From Solidesulfovibrio carbinoliphilus subsp. oakridgensis (GTDB lineage Bacteria; Desulfobacterota; Desulfovibrionia; Desulfovibrionales; Desulfovibrionaceae): a stretch of DNA of 64,000 nucleotides. The translations under genes were made by a program, and so were the position numbers. Numbering within the stretch: the stretch's first letter is position 1; each line of letters opens with the position of its first letter. A model generated the notes under the pieces. That model searched no databases, was not told where the DNA came from, and saw nothing but the letters and a program-made list of their open reading frames with translations. The stretch lies in NCBI RefSeq assembly GCF_000177215.2, contig NZ_CM001368.1:2294001-2358000 (forward strand). The letters are read 5' to 3'. Positions 39,458 through 48,973 of this stretch are shown here, one piece after another.

Positions 39458-40957
39458 GTGGACGTCGTCCTCTCCCGCATCGTCAAGCGCTTCGGCGCCC
39501 TTACCGCCAACGACGACGTCACCGTCACGCTGGCCGCCGGCCGCATCCACGGCATCCTCGGCGAGAACGGGGCCGGCAAGTCCACGCTCATGCGGGTCCT
39601 GTGCGGCGTGCTGGCCCCGGACGCGGGCACCATCACCGTCGACGGCCGCGACTACGGCCGGCTGTCCCCGGAGACGGCCGGCCGGCTCGGCATCGGCATG
39701 CTGACCCAGGACCCTCTCGATTTCCCGCCGCTGACCGTCTGGGAGAACTTCTCGCTGGGCGGCGGGCCGGTGGTGCCCCGCAGCCAGGCCAGGGAGCGGC
39801 TGGCCGAGGCCTGCGCCCGCATGGGCTTTTGCCTGCTGCCCGATGCCACCGTCTCCAGCCTGACCGTGGCCGAGCGCCAGCAGCTGGAGCTGGCCCGGCT
39901 GTTCGACCGCGATGTCCGCCTGCTTATCCTCGACGAGCCGACCACCGGCATCTCCCCGGCCCAGAAAGAGGCCCTGTTCGACGTGCTGCGCCGGTTCGTG
40001 GCCGATGGCGACCGGATCGTGGCCCTGGTCACCCACAAGCTGACCGAGGCCCGGGAGCTGTGCGACAAGGTCTATGTCCTGCGCCAGGGCCGCCTGGCCG
40101 GCGCCTTCGACGCGCCGCTCGATCCCCCGGCCCTCCTCTCCACCATGTTCGGGGCCGAGACCGCCGCCCTGGCCGCGGCCGCGCCTCCGCCCGCCCCGGC
40201 CGTCCAGACCGGGGACGCGCCCCTGGTCCGCCTTTCCGACGTGGTCTTCGCCGACGAAAAGACCGTGCTCGACAGCCTGTCGCTGACCGTGCGGCCGGGC
40301 GAGATCGTGGGCCTGGCCGGCATCTCGGGCGGCGGCCAGGAGGCCTTTTTGCGCGGCCTGGCCGGCATCGCCCCGGCCATCGCCGGCCGCCTGGAAGTGG
40401 GCGGAGAGCCACTCACCGGCCGGCCCCACGAGCGGTTCCTGGCCGCCGGCATCCACTACCTGCCGGCCGCCCGGCTGGAGGAAGGGCTTTTCGGCGGCCT
40501 TTCCCTCCTGGACCACGTCCGGCTGGCCTTCCCGGACCGCCGCCGCGAGGCCGCGGCCATCTTCCGCGACCGGTGCGTCGGGCGCTTCCGCCTGACCGAC
40601 ACGCCAAACGCCCCGGCCGCCTCGCTGTCCGGCGGCAACCAGCAGCGCCTGCTCCTGTCGCTGATCCCCGACGCCACCCGGCTCCTTCTGGCCGACAACC
40701 CGACCCGGGGGCTCGACGCCGCCTCCATCGCCCAGATATGGGACCATTTCCGCGACCGGGCCGCGGCCGGGGCGGCGGTGGTTTTTTTCTCCGAGGACCT
40801 GGACGAACTCTTGGCCCATGCCGGCCGGGTCATCGTCTTCTACAACCGGGCCGTGGCCGCCGAACTGGCCGCCGGACCCTTCGACGCCGGGGCCGTCGGC
40901 GACCTCATGACCGGCCGGTCCGTCCCGGCGCCGTCACCGTCCGTGGAGGCCGCATGA
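39458..40957 (+). CDS. Nucleoside-type ABC importer ATPase, two domains
   Basis: 499 residues with two ABC domains, as usual for sugar/nucleoside importers of this class. Domain 1 has GENGAGKST, the family signature region and LLILDEPTTGI. Domain 2 has a degenerate P-loop (LAGISGGGQE), as seen in many such ATPases, and the signature LSGGNQQRLLL. The start is GTG 39458 with AAGGA 7 bases upstream. It lies 25 bp after the binding-protein gene and overlaps the first permease gene through ATGA. Confidence 0.92.
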   Translation: MDVVLSRIVKRFGALTANDDVTVTLAAGRIHGILGENGAGKSTLMRVLCGVLAPDAGTITVDGRDYGRLSPETAGRLGIGMLTQDPLDFPPLTVWENFSLGGGPVVPRSQARERLAEACARMGFCLLPDATVSSLTVAERQQLELARLFDRDVRLLILDEPTTGISPAQKEALFDVLRRFVADGDRIVALVTHKLTEARELCDKVYVLRQGRLAGAFDAPLDPPALLSTMFGAETAALAAAAPPPAPAVQTGDAPLVRLSDVVFADEKTVLDSLSLTVRPGEIVGLAGISGGGQEAFLRGLAGIAPAIAGRLEVGGEPLTGRPHERFLAAGIHYLPAARLEEGLFGGLSLLDHVRLAFPDRRREAAAIFRDRCVGRFRLTDTPNAPAASLSGGNQQRLLLSLIPDATRLLLADNPTRGLDAASIAQIWDHFRDRAAAGAAVVFFSEDLDELLAHAGRVIVFYNRAVAAELAAGPFDAGAVGDLMTGRSVPAPSPSVEAA

Positions 40958-41994
40958 CCGGCCGCACCGCCCGGCTCGCCCGGGCCGCCTTCTCCCTGGC
41001 CCTGGCCCTGGCCGCCACCCTGGCCATCGTCTTTGCCGCCGGGGCCCCGCCGGTCCGGACGCTGGCCGTCATGGCCGAGGGCGGGCTCGGCTCGTTTGCC
41101 GTCATCCTGCGCACGCTCTCCGCCTTCTCCCCGCTGCTTCTGTGCGGCGCGGCCCTGTGCATCACCTTTGCCGCCAACCTCTGGAACATCGGCGTGGAAG
41201 GCCAGATCACCATGGGCGCGGTCTTCTGCCTGTGGCTCCTGCGCGCCTTCGATCCGGCCGGCATGGTGCCGCCGGACCTGGTCCTCGGCCTGTCCCTGGC
41301 CGCCGCCGCGTTTGGCGGCATGGCCTGGGCCCTCCTGTCCGGGGTGCTTAGGACCCACGGCCGGGTCCACGAGATCTTTTCCGGCCTGGGCCTCAATTTC
41401 GTGGCCATGGGGGTCAGCCTGTGGCTGATCCTCGGGCCCTGGAAGCGGCCCGGCATGGCCTCCATGAGCGGCACCGAGCCGCTCCCCGCCGCCTTCTGGC
41501 TGCCGCTTTGGGGCGGGCGTCCCATGAGCCTGTGGGGACTCATCCTGGCCGTGGCCGGGTTCGCCTTGGCGGCCTGGCTGCTCAACCGCACCTTTTTCGG
41601 CCTGGCCCTTGCGGCCGTGCGCCAAAACGCCATGGCCGCCGAGCGACTGGGCCTTCGCCCCAGGCGCCGGATGCTGGCGGCCATGGCCATCGGCGGCGGG
41701 CTGGCCGGGCTGTCCGGCGGCGTCCTGGTCACCGGCCTCTACCACCGCCTCATTCCGTCCATTTCCGGCAACTACGGCTACACGGCCATCCTGGCCGTGC
41801 TGCTCGCCTCGGGCAGCCTGCGTTTTCTGCCGCTCGCCTGCCTCTTTTTCGCGGTCCTGACCGTCGGCTCCATCCAGCTGCCCTTGACCCTGTCCCTGGA
41901 CTCGTCCCTGGCCGGGGTCATCCAGGGGGTCATGGTCCTGACCCTGTTCGCGGCCCGCGCCCTGTGGCCGGCGGGCCCAAGGAAGGGCGCATGA
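40954..41994 (+). CDS. Nucleoside-type ABC importer permease 1
   Basis: 346 residues with about ten hydrophobic helices. The conserved NIGVEGQITMGA region is typical of BMP-type permeases of the YufP kind. The start ATG at 40954 overlaps the ATPase stop (ATGA). It ends in ATGA overlap with permease 2. Together with the binding protein and ATPase it forms one importer, most likely for nucleosides or their bases. Confidence 0.92.
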   Translation: MTGRTARLARAAFSLALALAATLAIVFAAGAPPVRTLAVMAEGGLGSFAVILRTLSAFSPLLLCGAALCITFAANLWNIGVEGQITMGAVFCLWLLRAFDPAGMVPPDLVLGLSLAAAAFGGMAWALLSGVLRTHGRVHEIFSGLGLNFVAMGVSLWLILGPWKRPGMASMSGTEPLPAAFWLPLWGGRPMSLWGLILAVAGFALAAWLLNRTFFGLALAAVRQNAMAAERLGLRPRRRMLAAMAIGGGLAGLSGGVLVTGLYHRLIPSISGNYGYTAILAVLLASGSLRFLPLACLFFAVLTVGSIQLPLTLSLDSSLAGVIQGVMVLTLFAARALWPAGPRKGA

Positions 41995-42974
41995 CCTTCG
42001 ACTACGCCACCGCCCTCGTCGCGGCCGTGCTCTTCGCCGCCGCCCCGCTTATTCTGGCAGCGCTTGGCGAAACGATTTCGGAGCGCGGCGGGGTGATCAA
42101 CCTGTCCCTGGACGGGACCATCCTCTTCGCGGCCATGGCCGCCTTTGCCGTGGCCCGGATGTCCGGCAACCCCTGGCTGGGCCTTCTGGCCGGAGCCGGG
42201 GCCGGGGCGGCCATCGCCGCGGTCCTGGCCGTTTTCGGCGGGCTGTGGGGCGCTTCCGAGCTGGCGGTCGGCTTCGTGCTGACCCTTTTCTGCCGGGAGC
42301 TGGCCTATTTCGTCGGCTACGCCCAGGCCCGACAGCCCGGGCCGGACCTCGGCACCCTGGCCGTGCCGGGCCTGTCCGACATCCCGCTCCTTGGCCCGGG
42401 GATCTTCCACCAGAGCCCGGTGGTGCTCGGGAGCCTGGCGGCCGTGGCCGTGGTCTGGTTTTTCCTCATGCGCACGCGGCCGGGGCTTATGGTCCGGGCC
42501 GTTGGCGAATCGCCGGCGGCGGCCCGGGCCCGGGGACTGGCCGTCGGCCGGGTGCGGTTTCTGTGCTGTCTGGCCGGCGGGGCCATGGCCGGCCTGGCCG
42601 GTGGCTTTTATTCCCTGGCCGTCAAGCCCGGCTGGGGCCATCCCCAAGGCTGCGAGGGCGCGGGCTGGATTGCGCTCGCCATCGTCATCTTCGGCGGCTG
42701 GAAACCGGTCCGGGTGGCCCTTGGGGCCCTCTTCTTCGCGGCCATCCAGGTGGCCGGCATCGCGCTCCAGGACGCCCTGCCCGGGCTTTCGGGCACGCTG
42801 TTCCAGATCGCGCCCTTCCCGGTCATGATTCTGACGCTCCTCGTGGTCAACCTGCGCCGCTCGGCCGCCTTCCGCGAGGCGGCCCGGCGCGTGCCGCTCC
42901 TTGGCCGGTTCGTGCCCCGCACGGCCGGCGGCGCGCCCGGAGCCATCGCCGGGGCCCTGGACCGCGGCTTCTAG
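41991..42974 (+). CDS. Nucleoside-type ABC importer permease 2
   Basis: 327 residues with about ten hydrophobic segments. GGVINLSLDGTILFAA near the N-terminus is the standard second-permease signature of BMP-type importers (YufQ-like), followed by a conserved ESPAAARARGLAVGRVR cytoplasmic loop. The start overlaps the upstream permease stop (ATGA). It ends the importer operon; a weak GGTCGGC/GCCGACC hairpin lies at 43014-43032. Confidence 0.92.
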   Translation: MTFDYATALVAAVLFAAAPLILAALGETISERGGVINLSLDGTILFAAMAAFAVARMSGNPWLGLLAGAGAGAAIAAVLAVFGGLWGASELAVGFVLTLFCRELAYFVGYAQARQPGPDLGTLAVPGLSDIPLLGPGIFHQSPVVLGSLAAVAVVWFFLMRTRPGLMVRAVGESPAAARARGLAVGRVRFLCCLAGGAMAGLAGGFYSLAVKPGWGHPQGCEGAGWIALAIVIFGGWKPVRVALGALFFAAIQVAGIALQDALPGLSGTLFQIAPFPVMILTLLVVNLRRSAAFREAARRVPLLGRFVPRTAGGAPGAIAGALDRGF

Positions 42975-43131
42975 GCGGCCCAAACGGGTCCGCCATGCGT
43001 CCGGCAGGCCTCCGGTCGGCTTGGGGCCGACCTTCCCGGCCCGCCCGGTTGCCACGACGCGCCATTTGCGGTAACGCATCGCCACGTCGCGACCAAAGCG
43101 GCGAAACTCCTGCTACAGGGACCGGAGAGCC

Positions 43132-45135
43132 ATGAGAAAACGACCGCTTACCCCGGAAACGTATTATCGCCTGCCCTGGAATCTGGCCGACAATGCCATT
43201 ACGTGGCTGGAGCCGACCACCAAGTGCAATCTGTACTGCGAGGGGTGCTACCGCGAGAACGATCCCGACGGGCACAGGCCGCTCGCCGACGTCATCCGGG
43301 AACTGGAAACGGTCAAGAAGCTTCGGCGCACCGATGGCATCTCCATCGCCGGCGGCGAGCCGCTCATCTATCCCGACATCGTGCCCCTGGTCCGCTACAT
43401 CGCCTCCAAGGGCTGGAAACCCATCATCAATTCCAACGGACAGGCGCTCACCCCGGAACTGGTGCGCGAACTGGCCGCCGCCGGCCTTATCGGCTTCACC
43501 ATGCACGTGGACTCGCACCAGAAGCGGCCCGGGTGGAAGGGAGCCAGCGAAAAGGACCTGTGCGAACTGCGCCTGCGCCTGGCCGAGATGATCCACGAGC
43601 ACGGCGGCGGCAGGGTCTCCTGCGCCTTTAACGCCACCATCTACCGCGACACGCTGGCCGACATCCCCATGCTCACCCGATGGGCCCACGAGCACATCGA
43701 CCTGGTCCAGACCATGGTCTACATCCTCTTCCGCTCGGCCCGCAAACAGAACAATTTCGACGTGTTCGTCCACGGCAAGCCCGTTGACGTCGGCGACCTC
43801 GTCTACCAGCTCGACCACCAGGAGGGCCACCAGGACCTGGTCTCCCAGGAGATCGCCGACGCCATCCGGCTGGCCTATCCCGAGCACGAGCCCTGCGCCT
43901 ACCTAAACGGCACCGAGGACCCCCTGTCCATGAAGTGGCTGCTGACCCTTCGGGCCGGCACGAAAGACGAGATCCTCGGCTACTGCGACGCCAAGCTGGC
44001 CGAGTGGATGCAGGTCTTCCACCACCTCTTTTTCGGCACCTACCTGGCCTACACCCGACCCTGCTGGACGACCTGGCTCCAGAAAATGGCCTTCCTGGCC
44101 CCCTTCAACGCCAGCCTCAGGAAGATCTTCGGCCGGCTGCTCATGCGTCCGAAGCTCTGGAACAAGCCGGTCCACATCCAGTCGATCATGGTCATCCAGC
44201 CCTGCGACCTCTTTGCCGACGGCCGCCAGAACATGTGCGACGGCTGCCCGGACGCCATCCTGCACGACGGCAAGATGGTCTGGAGCTGCCGGGTGGACGA
44301 GCTGGAAAAGTTCGGCGCGTTCATCCAGTGCGCCCCGCGCGGCGCCTGCTGCGGCGGCCAACCGGCTGCCCAGGCGGAACCGGCGCCGCAACCGGAACCG
44401 GCCGCCATGGCCGCTCCCGAACCCATTGCCGCACCGCAACCGGCCCCCGAGCCCGCGCCTGCGCCCGAGCCCCTGCCCGAGCCGGCGCCGCAGCCGGAAC
44501 CCAAGCCGGCCCCCGCTCCGGAACCGGCGGCCGTGGCCGCCCCGGAACCCGAGCCCACGCCGGAACCCGTAGCCGCATCGGAGCCAGTGGCCGCGCCGGA
44601 GCCTGCGGCCGAACCCGAGCCGGCTGCCGAGCCTGCCGTCGCCTCCGCGCCGCAGCCGGCTCCTGAACCGACTGTCGAGCCCCGGCTGGAGCCCGAACCG
44701 GCACCCGGGCCCGCGCCGCAACCCGAGCCCGTGGTCGAGCCGACGCCGGAACCGGAACCCAAGCCGGCCCCGGAACCGGAACCCGCCCCGGAACCGGAAC
44801 CCGCCCCGCAGCCGGAGCCCGAACCGGCTCCCGAGCCGGCCGCGGTGCCCGCGACGCGCCGGGAAACCGCTCCCGCCACCCGGGGCATGACCGAACCGGC
44901 CGTCAAGGTCGACCTGCCGCCGGCCGTGGCCGCGCCAAAGGCCGCGCCCAGGCCGGAACCGACGCCCGAACCGGCAAAAGCCGCGCCCGAACCGGCCCCG
45001 GCCCCTGAAGCGCCGGCCAAGCCGGCCAAGGCCCCCAAAGCCGCCAAGGCCGCCCAAACGGCCGACAAGCAGCCAAAGGCCGCCCCGGCCAAGAAAAGCG
45101 GCAAGACCGCCAAGAAGAAATCCAAGGCCCGTTAG
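43132..45135 (+). CDS. Radical SAM protein with long Pro-Glu-Ala and Lys-rich C-terminal tail
   Basis: 667 residues. The first ~405 form a radical SAM enzyme: SAM-cluster motif CNLYCEGCY (about 31-39), GGEPLIYPD and a C-terminal Cys set ([25 protein letters not shown]) suggesting an extra cluster. From about residue 408 to 570 the protein becomes a low-complexity PEPxP/AEPAPEP repeat, then a Lys/Ala-rich end ([24 protein letters not shown]). The tail is acidic and then basic, and looks like a flexible spacer with a nucleic-acid- or membrane-surface-binding end. The substrate is unknown. Its strong ribosome-binding site (GGACCGGAGAGCC) supports ATG 43132. A flippase follows 50 bp downstream. 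Confidence 0.85.
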   Translation: MRKRPLTPETYYRLPWNLADNAITWLEPTTKCNLYCEGCYRENDPDGHRPLADVIRELETVKKLRRTDGISIAGGEPLIYPDIVPLVRYIASKGWKPIINSNGQALTPELVRELAAAGLIGFTMHVDSHQKRPGWKGASEKDLCELRLRLAEMIHEHGGGRVSCAFNATIYRDTLADIPMLTRWAHEHIDLVQTMVYILFRSARKQNNFDVFVHGKPVDVGDLVYQLDHQEGHQDLVSQEIADAIRLAYPEHEPCAYLNGTEDPLSMKWLLTLRAGTKDEILGYCDAKLAEWMQVFHHLFFGTYLAYTRPCWTTWLQKMAFLAPFNASLRKIFGRLLMRPKLWNKPVHIQSIMVIQPCDLFADGRQNMCDGCPDAILHDGKMVWSCRVDELEKFGAFIQCAPRGACCGGQPAAQAEPAPQPEPAAMAAPEPIAAPQPAPEPAPAPEPLPEPAPQPEPKPAPAPEPAAVAAPEPEPTPEPVAASEPVAAPEPAAEPEPAAEPAVASAPQPAPEPTVEPRLEPEPAPGPAPQPEPVVEPTPEPEPKPAPEPEPAPEPEPAPQPEPEPAPEPAAVPATRRETAPATRGMTEPAVKVDLPPAVAAPKAAPRPEPTPEPAKAAPEPAPAPEAPAKPAKAPKAAKAAQTADKQPKAAPAKKSGKTAKKKSKAR

Positions 45136-45145
45136 CCCTTTCCGT

Positions 45146-45175
45146 CCCTCCCGGCCGCCCGCGCGGCCGGGAGGG
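45146..45175 (+). other. Perfect hairpin covering the flippase ribosome-binding site
   Basis: CCCTCCCGGCCGC (45146-45158) pairs perfectly with GCGGCCGGGAGGG (45163-45175), loop CCGC. The 3' arm contains the Shine-Dalgarno sequence (GGAGGGGG) of the flippase gene that starts at 45186, so folding would block its translation. It may also act as an attenuator. Confidence 0.75.
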
Positions 45176-45185
45176 GGAATCCCAC

Positions 45186-46649
45186 ATGCCCCAAGACTCG
45201 CAAACCCTCCCCCGCAAGGGCGCTCGTCCGTCCTATGGCATCCTGTCGAAATTCGTCCACCTGGCCGGGGCCCAATGGATCCATGACGGCCTGCACACCT
45301 TTTTCCTGATCTATCTGGCCCGGCTTTCCACCAGCGACTACGGCGAATTCATGGTGGCCTTCGGCCTGGCCTCCATCATCCTTTTTCTCGGCGAATTCGG
45401 CCTCAACCAGCCGCTGGTCGCCTCGCTCAGCAAAAAGTACAGCCACAAGGGCGACATCCTGGCCCAGTACACGATGCTCAAAAGCATCCTGCTGGTGACG
45501 GGCTGGCTCGGCGTGGTGGTCTTCATCTTCTGGCAGGGCTACACGCCGGGGCTCAAGAACCTGGTCATGGTCATCTCGGCCGGCGTCGGCCTCGAAGCCA
45601 TCGCCAGCTCCTTTTTCATCGCCATCCGGGTCGAGGGCAGGCAGGACCTGGAGGGCCGCATCCGCGTCGTGTCCGGCGTCTTCGGCTACGGCTACGCCAT
45701 CGCCCTGCTCAGCCTCGGGGCCGCGCCGCACTGGATCGCGCTCTTCAAGCTCATCGAGAACGTCTGCAACATCACCGGCGGCGTCTGGATGGCCCTCAAA
45801 ACGACCGAATTCTCCGGTCTGGCCCTCAAGCGCAAATCCCTGGCCCGGACCTGGGCCACGGCCAAGAACGGGACCGTGTTCGTGCTCATGGCCCTGGCCG
45901 CCATCCTCTACAACAAGGCCAACCTCTACTTCCTGCAAAGCCAGGGCGGCCCGACCAAGGTGGCCCAGTACAGCGTCACCTGGGAGCTGGTGGACGGCAT
46001 CTCCATCCTGGTGTCGAACCTGCTTTTGAGCAGCATCCTCTACCCGCTCTTCGTGCGGCTGTGGAAAAACGACAAGCGGGAGTTCAACCGGCTGGCCAGC
46101 AACTCGGTGCGGTGGCTGATCGGGGCATCGCTGCCCATCATGTTCGTGCTCTTCGTCGAATCCGACCGGCTGATCGGCCTCATCTACGGCGGGGCCTACT
46201 TCGACGCCATGTGGATGCAGAAATGGCTGGTCGGCACCATCCTCTGCGGCTTCGTCCACAACCTGGCCGCCTACCTCATGATGAGCCAGGGCAAGCAGCG
46301 GATGCTGCTTTTCATCTACATGGGCGGCCTGGCCCTGAACCTGACACTGTGCGCCACGCTCATCCCGGCCAGCCCGCTCCTCGGCACCTGCCTGGCCATG
46401 CTCATCACCAAGGCGGCCGTGGCCGTGACCACCACCACCTATTGCCAGATGACCATGCGCATCATCGACCTCAAATCCCTGTGGCGCATCCTGGTGGCCA
46501 GCCTGTGCGCGGCCGGGCTCTACGCCGCCACCTACCGAATCGGCATCCGGGAAATCCCCGAGATCCTGGCCCTCGTGCCCTTCGGCTTCCTGGCCTACCG
46601 CTGGAAGCAGGAACTGAAGGCCCAACGGGTCCAGATGGGGTTGACGTAA
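45186..46649 (+). CDS. Polysaccharide flippase (Wzx/MATE-like)
   Basis: 487 residues with about 12 to 14 hydrophobic helices. The N-terminal LAGAQWIHDGLHTFFLIYLARLSTSDYGEF is typical of polysaccharide-export flippases that move lipid-linked oligosaccharides across the inner membrane. The start ATG at 45186 has GGAGGGGG about 8 bases upstream, inside a hairpin arm. It follows the radical SAM gene by 50 bp and is followed by a small secreted protein and, convergent, a GT2 gene. Confidence 0.87.
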   Translation: MPQDSQTLPRKGARPSYGILSKFVHLAGAQWIHDGLHTFFLIYLARLSTSDYGEFMVAFGLASIILFLGEFGLNQPLVASLSKKYSHKGDILAQYTMLKSILLVTGWLGVVVFIFWQGYTPGLKNLVMVISAGVGLEAIASSFFIAIRVEGRQDLEGRIRVVSGVFGYGYAIALLSLGAAPHWIALFKLIENVCNITGGVWMALKTTEFSGLALKRKSLARTWATAKNGTVFVLMALAAILYNKANLYFLQSQGGPTKVAQYSVTWELVDGISILVSNLLLSSILYPLFVRLWKNDKREFNRLASNSVRWLIGASLPIMFVLFVESDRLIGLIYGGAYFDAMWMQKWLVGTILCGFVHNLAAYLMMSQGKQRMLLFIYMGGLALNLTLCATLIPASPLLGTCLAMLITKAAVAVTTTTYCQMTMRIIDLKSLWRILVASLCAAGLYAATYRIGIREIPEILALVPFGFLAYRWKQELKAQRVQMGLT

Positions 46650-46718
46650 GCCGCGCTTCGCCTCCCCCGCTTGTTTCTTCGCCCTCTTGTGTTATGGCTA
46701 ACCTATAGGGAGGTTGTC

Positions 46719-47090
46719 ATGCACGATATACTGAAAAGGATCTGCGTCGCGTTCCTTGTCGCGGGCCTGCTTCCCGTATCCGCCGCGCTGGCCAAAAAGG
46801 ACTCCGGGCCGCCGTCCCAGGGCCGGTCCGGGCCGCCGGCGGGATCGTCCCAAGGGGCCGGGCCGCCCTACGGCCCACCCTCCTACGCGGGTCCCAAAAC
46901 CGCGGTCCCCGGCCAGGCGCCCTACGGCCCGCCCTCCTACGCGGGCCCCAAAACCACGGTCCCTGGCCAGGGCACGAAAACGGTCCCGCCTGGCTGGCAG
47001 AAAAAGAAAAACGGCCAGGGCAAGGCCAAAAAGCACGGTCCGCCCGACCATGCCCCGGCCTGGGGCTCCCGCGGCCACCAGGATCAGTAA
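46719..47090 (+). CDS. Small secreted Pro/Gly/Lys-rich repeat protein
   Basis: 123 residues. The signal peptide is at about 1-26 (CVAFLVAGLLPVSAALA-KK). The mature part contains two copies of PYGPPSYAGPKTxVPGQ (nucleotide-level direct repeat) in a Pro/Gly/Lys-rich, probably disordered chain. The start ATG follows AGGGAGGTTGTC. No enzymatic motif is seen. It lies 69 bp after the flippase and ends at a bidirectional terminator. It may be a periplasmic or surface-associated structural protein. Confidence 0.75.
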   Translation: MHDILKRICVAFLVAGLLPVSAALAKKDSGPPSQGRSGPPAGSSQGAGPPYGPPSYAGPKTAVPGQAPYGPPSYAGPKTTVPGQGTKTVPPGWQKKKNGQGKAKKHGPPDHAPAWGSRGHQDQ

Positions 47091-47093
47091 ACG

Positions 47094-47130
47094 AAACGGC
47101 CGCCGCCCCGTGAAGGGGCGACGGCCGTTT
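47094..47130. terminator. Bidirectional terminator between convergent genes
   Basis: AAACGGCCG and CGCCCC pair with GGGGCG and CGGCCGTTT around a short GTGAA loop. It lies between the secreted repeat protein (+) and the GT2 gene (-), with A and T runs at both ends. Confidence 0.85.
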
Positions 47131-47170
47131 GAAGAATTGCCGAGACTCCGCGACCGGAGTGTCGCCCGAT

Positions 47171-48325
47171 TTACCGGATGATCCTCCGGACCACGCCGTT
47201 CCAGCCGACCTTGTAGTCGATGCCGCGCCAGGACATGGTGTTGGTGGTAAACGTCCGGCCAAAGCACCAGCCGAGCATCAAAAAGGTGGCCGCGTAGCCC
47301 CGGAGCCAGGGGAGCAGGCCGACGGGCCTGGGGGACAGGGTCCGGAAGGCCAGGCCGAGCCCCAGGAAGGCGGCCAGATAGGCCAGCGTCCCCAGGGCAG
47401 CGCCGCCCGGGACCAGACAGGCGAGCCAGCCAAGGACCGTCAGGGCCGCCAGGACCGGCGGCGCGGACAGGATGAAGACGGCCAGGATCGACACCAGCCA
47501 GTCAAGCGGAATGCAGAACTTCAAATAGAGGAGCTGGCGGGTCAGCCACAGGTCCCACCGGGCCAGGGACACCGCGCGCAGGGGCGTGTCCAGGCAGGCG
47601 GCGGCCACCGGCCAGGCGGCCACCCCGGACCGGCGCAGGTGCGGGCCCATGGAAAAGTCGTCCACGATGTTCCTGGCCCAGACCCGGGCCAGACCGAACC
47701 GCTCGAAGGCGGCCCGGGAAATGGCCATGGCCCCGCCCCAGGGCTGGGTGATGGCGGCCAAGGGCTGCATGAGGTGGAGCGCCAGACAGGTGTTGGTCAT
47801 GCCGATGGTGCCCATGGCCCCGTCCTCGGGCACGATCCGGTGGAAGCCGCTGGTCATGGGCGCGTCGCCCCGGATGATCGGCGCGGCCAGATTGGTCAGG
47901 AAGTGGCGGTCGGCCACGTGGCTCGAATCGGAAAAGACGAAAATCTCGGCCGTGGACGCGGCCCGGATGCCGGCCAGGATGTTGTGGTTTTTCTGGCCGC
48001 ACAGCTCGGCCCGCCCGGCCACCGCCAAAAGGACACGCGGGTCGTCGCCGGCCACGCCGGCCACCAGGGCCCGGGCCGGGTCGGCGGCGTCGGCCGTCAC
48101 GAAGACCACCGTGAAATCGGGATAATCCTGGTCGAGAAGCGAGGCCACGGCCTCGCGCATGCCCGGATGGTCGCCCGTGACCGGCACGATGAGCGCCAGG
48201 CGCGGACAGGCTTCCGGCATGGGTTCCGGACCGTCGCCGCCCAGCACGTGGCGCCGGCCGAGGAGGAAAAGAGCGGAAAGCATCACCAACTGCGCGGCCA
48301 TGGCCGCGAAAACAAAATAGCCCAC
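47171..48325 (-). CDS. Glycosyltransferase family 2, ceramide-glucosyltransferase-like, membrane-anchored
   Basis: 384 residues. An N-terminal hydrophobic anchor (about 2-22) is followed by a GT-A domain with the LIVPVTGDHPG start, the DxD-like DSSHVAD motif and GGAMAISRAAFERFG, then a (D/E)D region at NIVDDFSMG. The C-terminal part has three or four membrane helices. Enzymes of this kind (HpnI/ceramide glucosyltransferase-like) attach sugars to lipids at the inner membrane. The start is GTG 48325 with CAAGGAG upstream. It is preceded, 20 bp away, by a small secreted protein gene and ends at the bidirectional terminator. Confidence 0.85.
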   Translation of the reverse strand: MGYFVFAAMAAQLVMLSALFLLGRRHVLGGDGPEPMPEACPRLALIVPVTGDHPGMREAVASLLDQDYPDFTVVFVTADAADPARALVAGVAGDDPRVLLAVAGRAELCGQKNHNILAGIRAASTAEIFVFSDSSHVADRHFLTNLAAPIIRGDAPMTSGFHRIVPEDGAMGTIGMTNTCLALHLMQPLAAITQPWGGAMAISRAAFERFGLARVWARNIVDDFSMGPHLRRSGVAAWPVAAACLDTPLRAVSLARWDLWLTRQLLYLKFCIPLDWLVSILAVFILSAPPVLAALTVLGWLACLVPGGAALGTLAYLAAFLGLGLAFRTLSPRPVGLLPWLRGYAATFLMLGWCFGRTFTTNTMSWRGIDYKVGWNGVVRRIIR

Positions 48326-48345
48326 GCCAACTCCTTGGAGAAAAA

Positions 48346-48771
48346 TCAGCCCGGCTGCCGGGCCGGGCCGGCCGTCCCACCGGCCGGCGGACAGGCTCCG
48401 GCCGGCGGCAGGGGCACCTTGGTGGCCGAGAGGTCGAGTCTGCTGCCACCCTTGGTGGTCAGCACGCCGCTTATGGCGTCGCCTTTGGCGTCGCCCTCGA
48501 ACACGTGGCCGCTGCCGTGCAGCATGTAGATGTGGCCGCCAAAGATGGCGCCCACCAGATGGTAGACGTTGGTCTCCCCGGTCAGGGCGTGGACCACCAC
48601 CTCGGCTCTGACCGTGTGGTCAGGGTCCTGCTCGACATGGGCCTGCACGTCCGAGCCGTAAAACGACCCGCGCCAGAGCCCGGAGATATCGGGCTCGCCG
48701 GCCAGCGCCGCCACCGCCGGCGCGGCCAGGGCCAGCCACACGACAAGCAGGGATTGCACCAATACGAACAT
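48346..48771 (-). CDS. Small secreted protein of unknown function
   Basis: 141 residues beginning MFVLVQSLLVVWLALAAPAVAALAG, a clear signal peptide. The mature part reads PDISGLWRGSFYGSDVQAHVEQDPD and continues as a small beta-rich domain (VVHALTGETNVYHLVGAIFGG, FEGDAKGDAISGVLTTKGG), which resembles lipocalin-like or SGW-starting periplasmic domains. The start ATG at 48771 has AAGGA about 9 bases upstream. The frame continues upstream into palindromic element G, which would add an ATG-initiated Pro-rich leader, but the signal peptide supports the internal start. It is 20 bp from the GT2 gene on the same strand. Confidence 0.8.
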   Translation of the reverse strand: MFVLVQSLLVVWLALAAPAVAALAGEPDISGLWRGSFYGSDVQAHVEQDPDHTVRAEVVVHALTGETNVYHLVGAIFGGHIYMLHGSGHVFEGDAKGDAISGVLTTKGGSRLDLSATKVPLPPAGACPPAGGTAGPARQPG

Positions 48772-48802
48772 CGCGACTGTCCTTAAGCCGAGGGGGGAGG
48801 AA

Positions 48803-48880
48803 GATGCCTCCGGCGGCCAGGGGCGCCGCCCCTGGACCCTGCCGGGGGGGATCATCCCCCCCGGACCCCCTGGGCGGGGG
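48803..48880. repeat. Palindromic GC element, copy G (compound)
   Basis: GATGCCTCCGGCGG is followed by the hairpin CCAGGGGCG-C-CGCCCCTGG (48817-48835) and the core CCGGGGGGGAT-C-ATCCCCCCCGG. It lies directly upstream of the small secreted protein gene and beside copy H. Confidence 0.9.
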
Positions 48881-48920
48881 TATTATCGATGGTCCATGGC
48901 ACCGTCACCCGCCGTCTCGT

Positions 48921-48973
48921 CGGGGGGGACCGGGGGGAATCATTCCCCCCGGCGGGGTTCGGGGCAGCGCCCC
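48921..48973. repeat. Palindromic GC element, copy H (overlaps end of a GT4 gene)
   Basis: The core CCGGGGGGAAT-C-ATTCCCCCCGG (48930-48952) is followed by GGGGC-AGC-GCCCC. Read on the minus strand, the TGA at the core centre is the stop codon of the GT4 gene and the arms encode its last residues (RCPEPRRGE). Confidence 0.9.
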
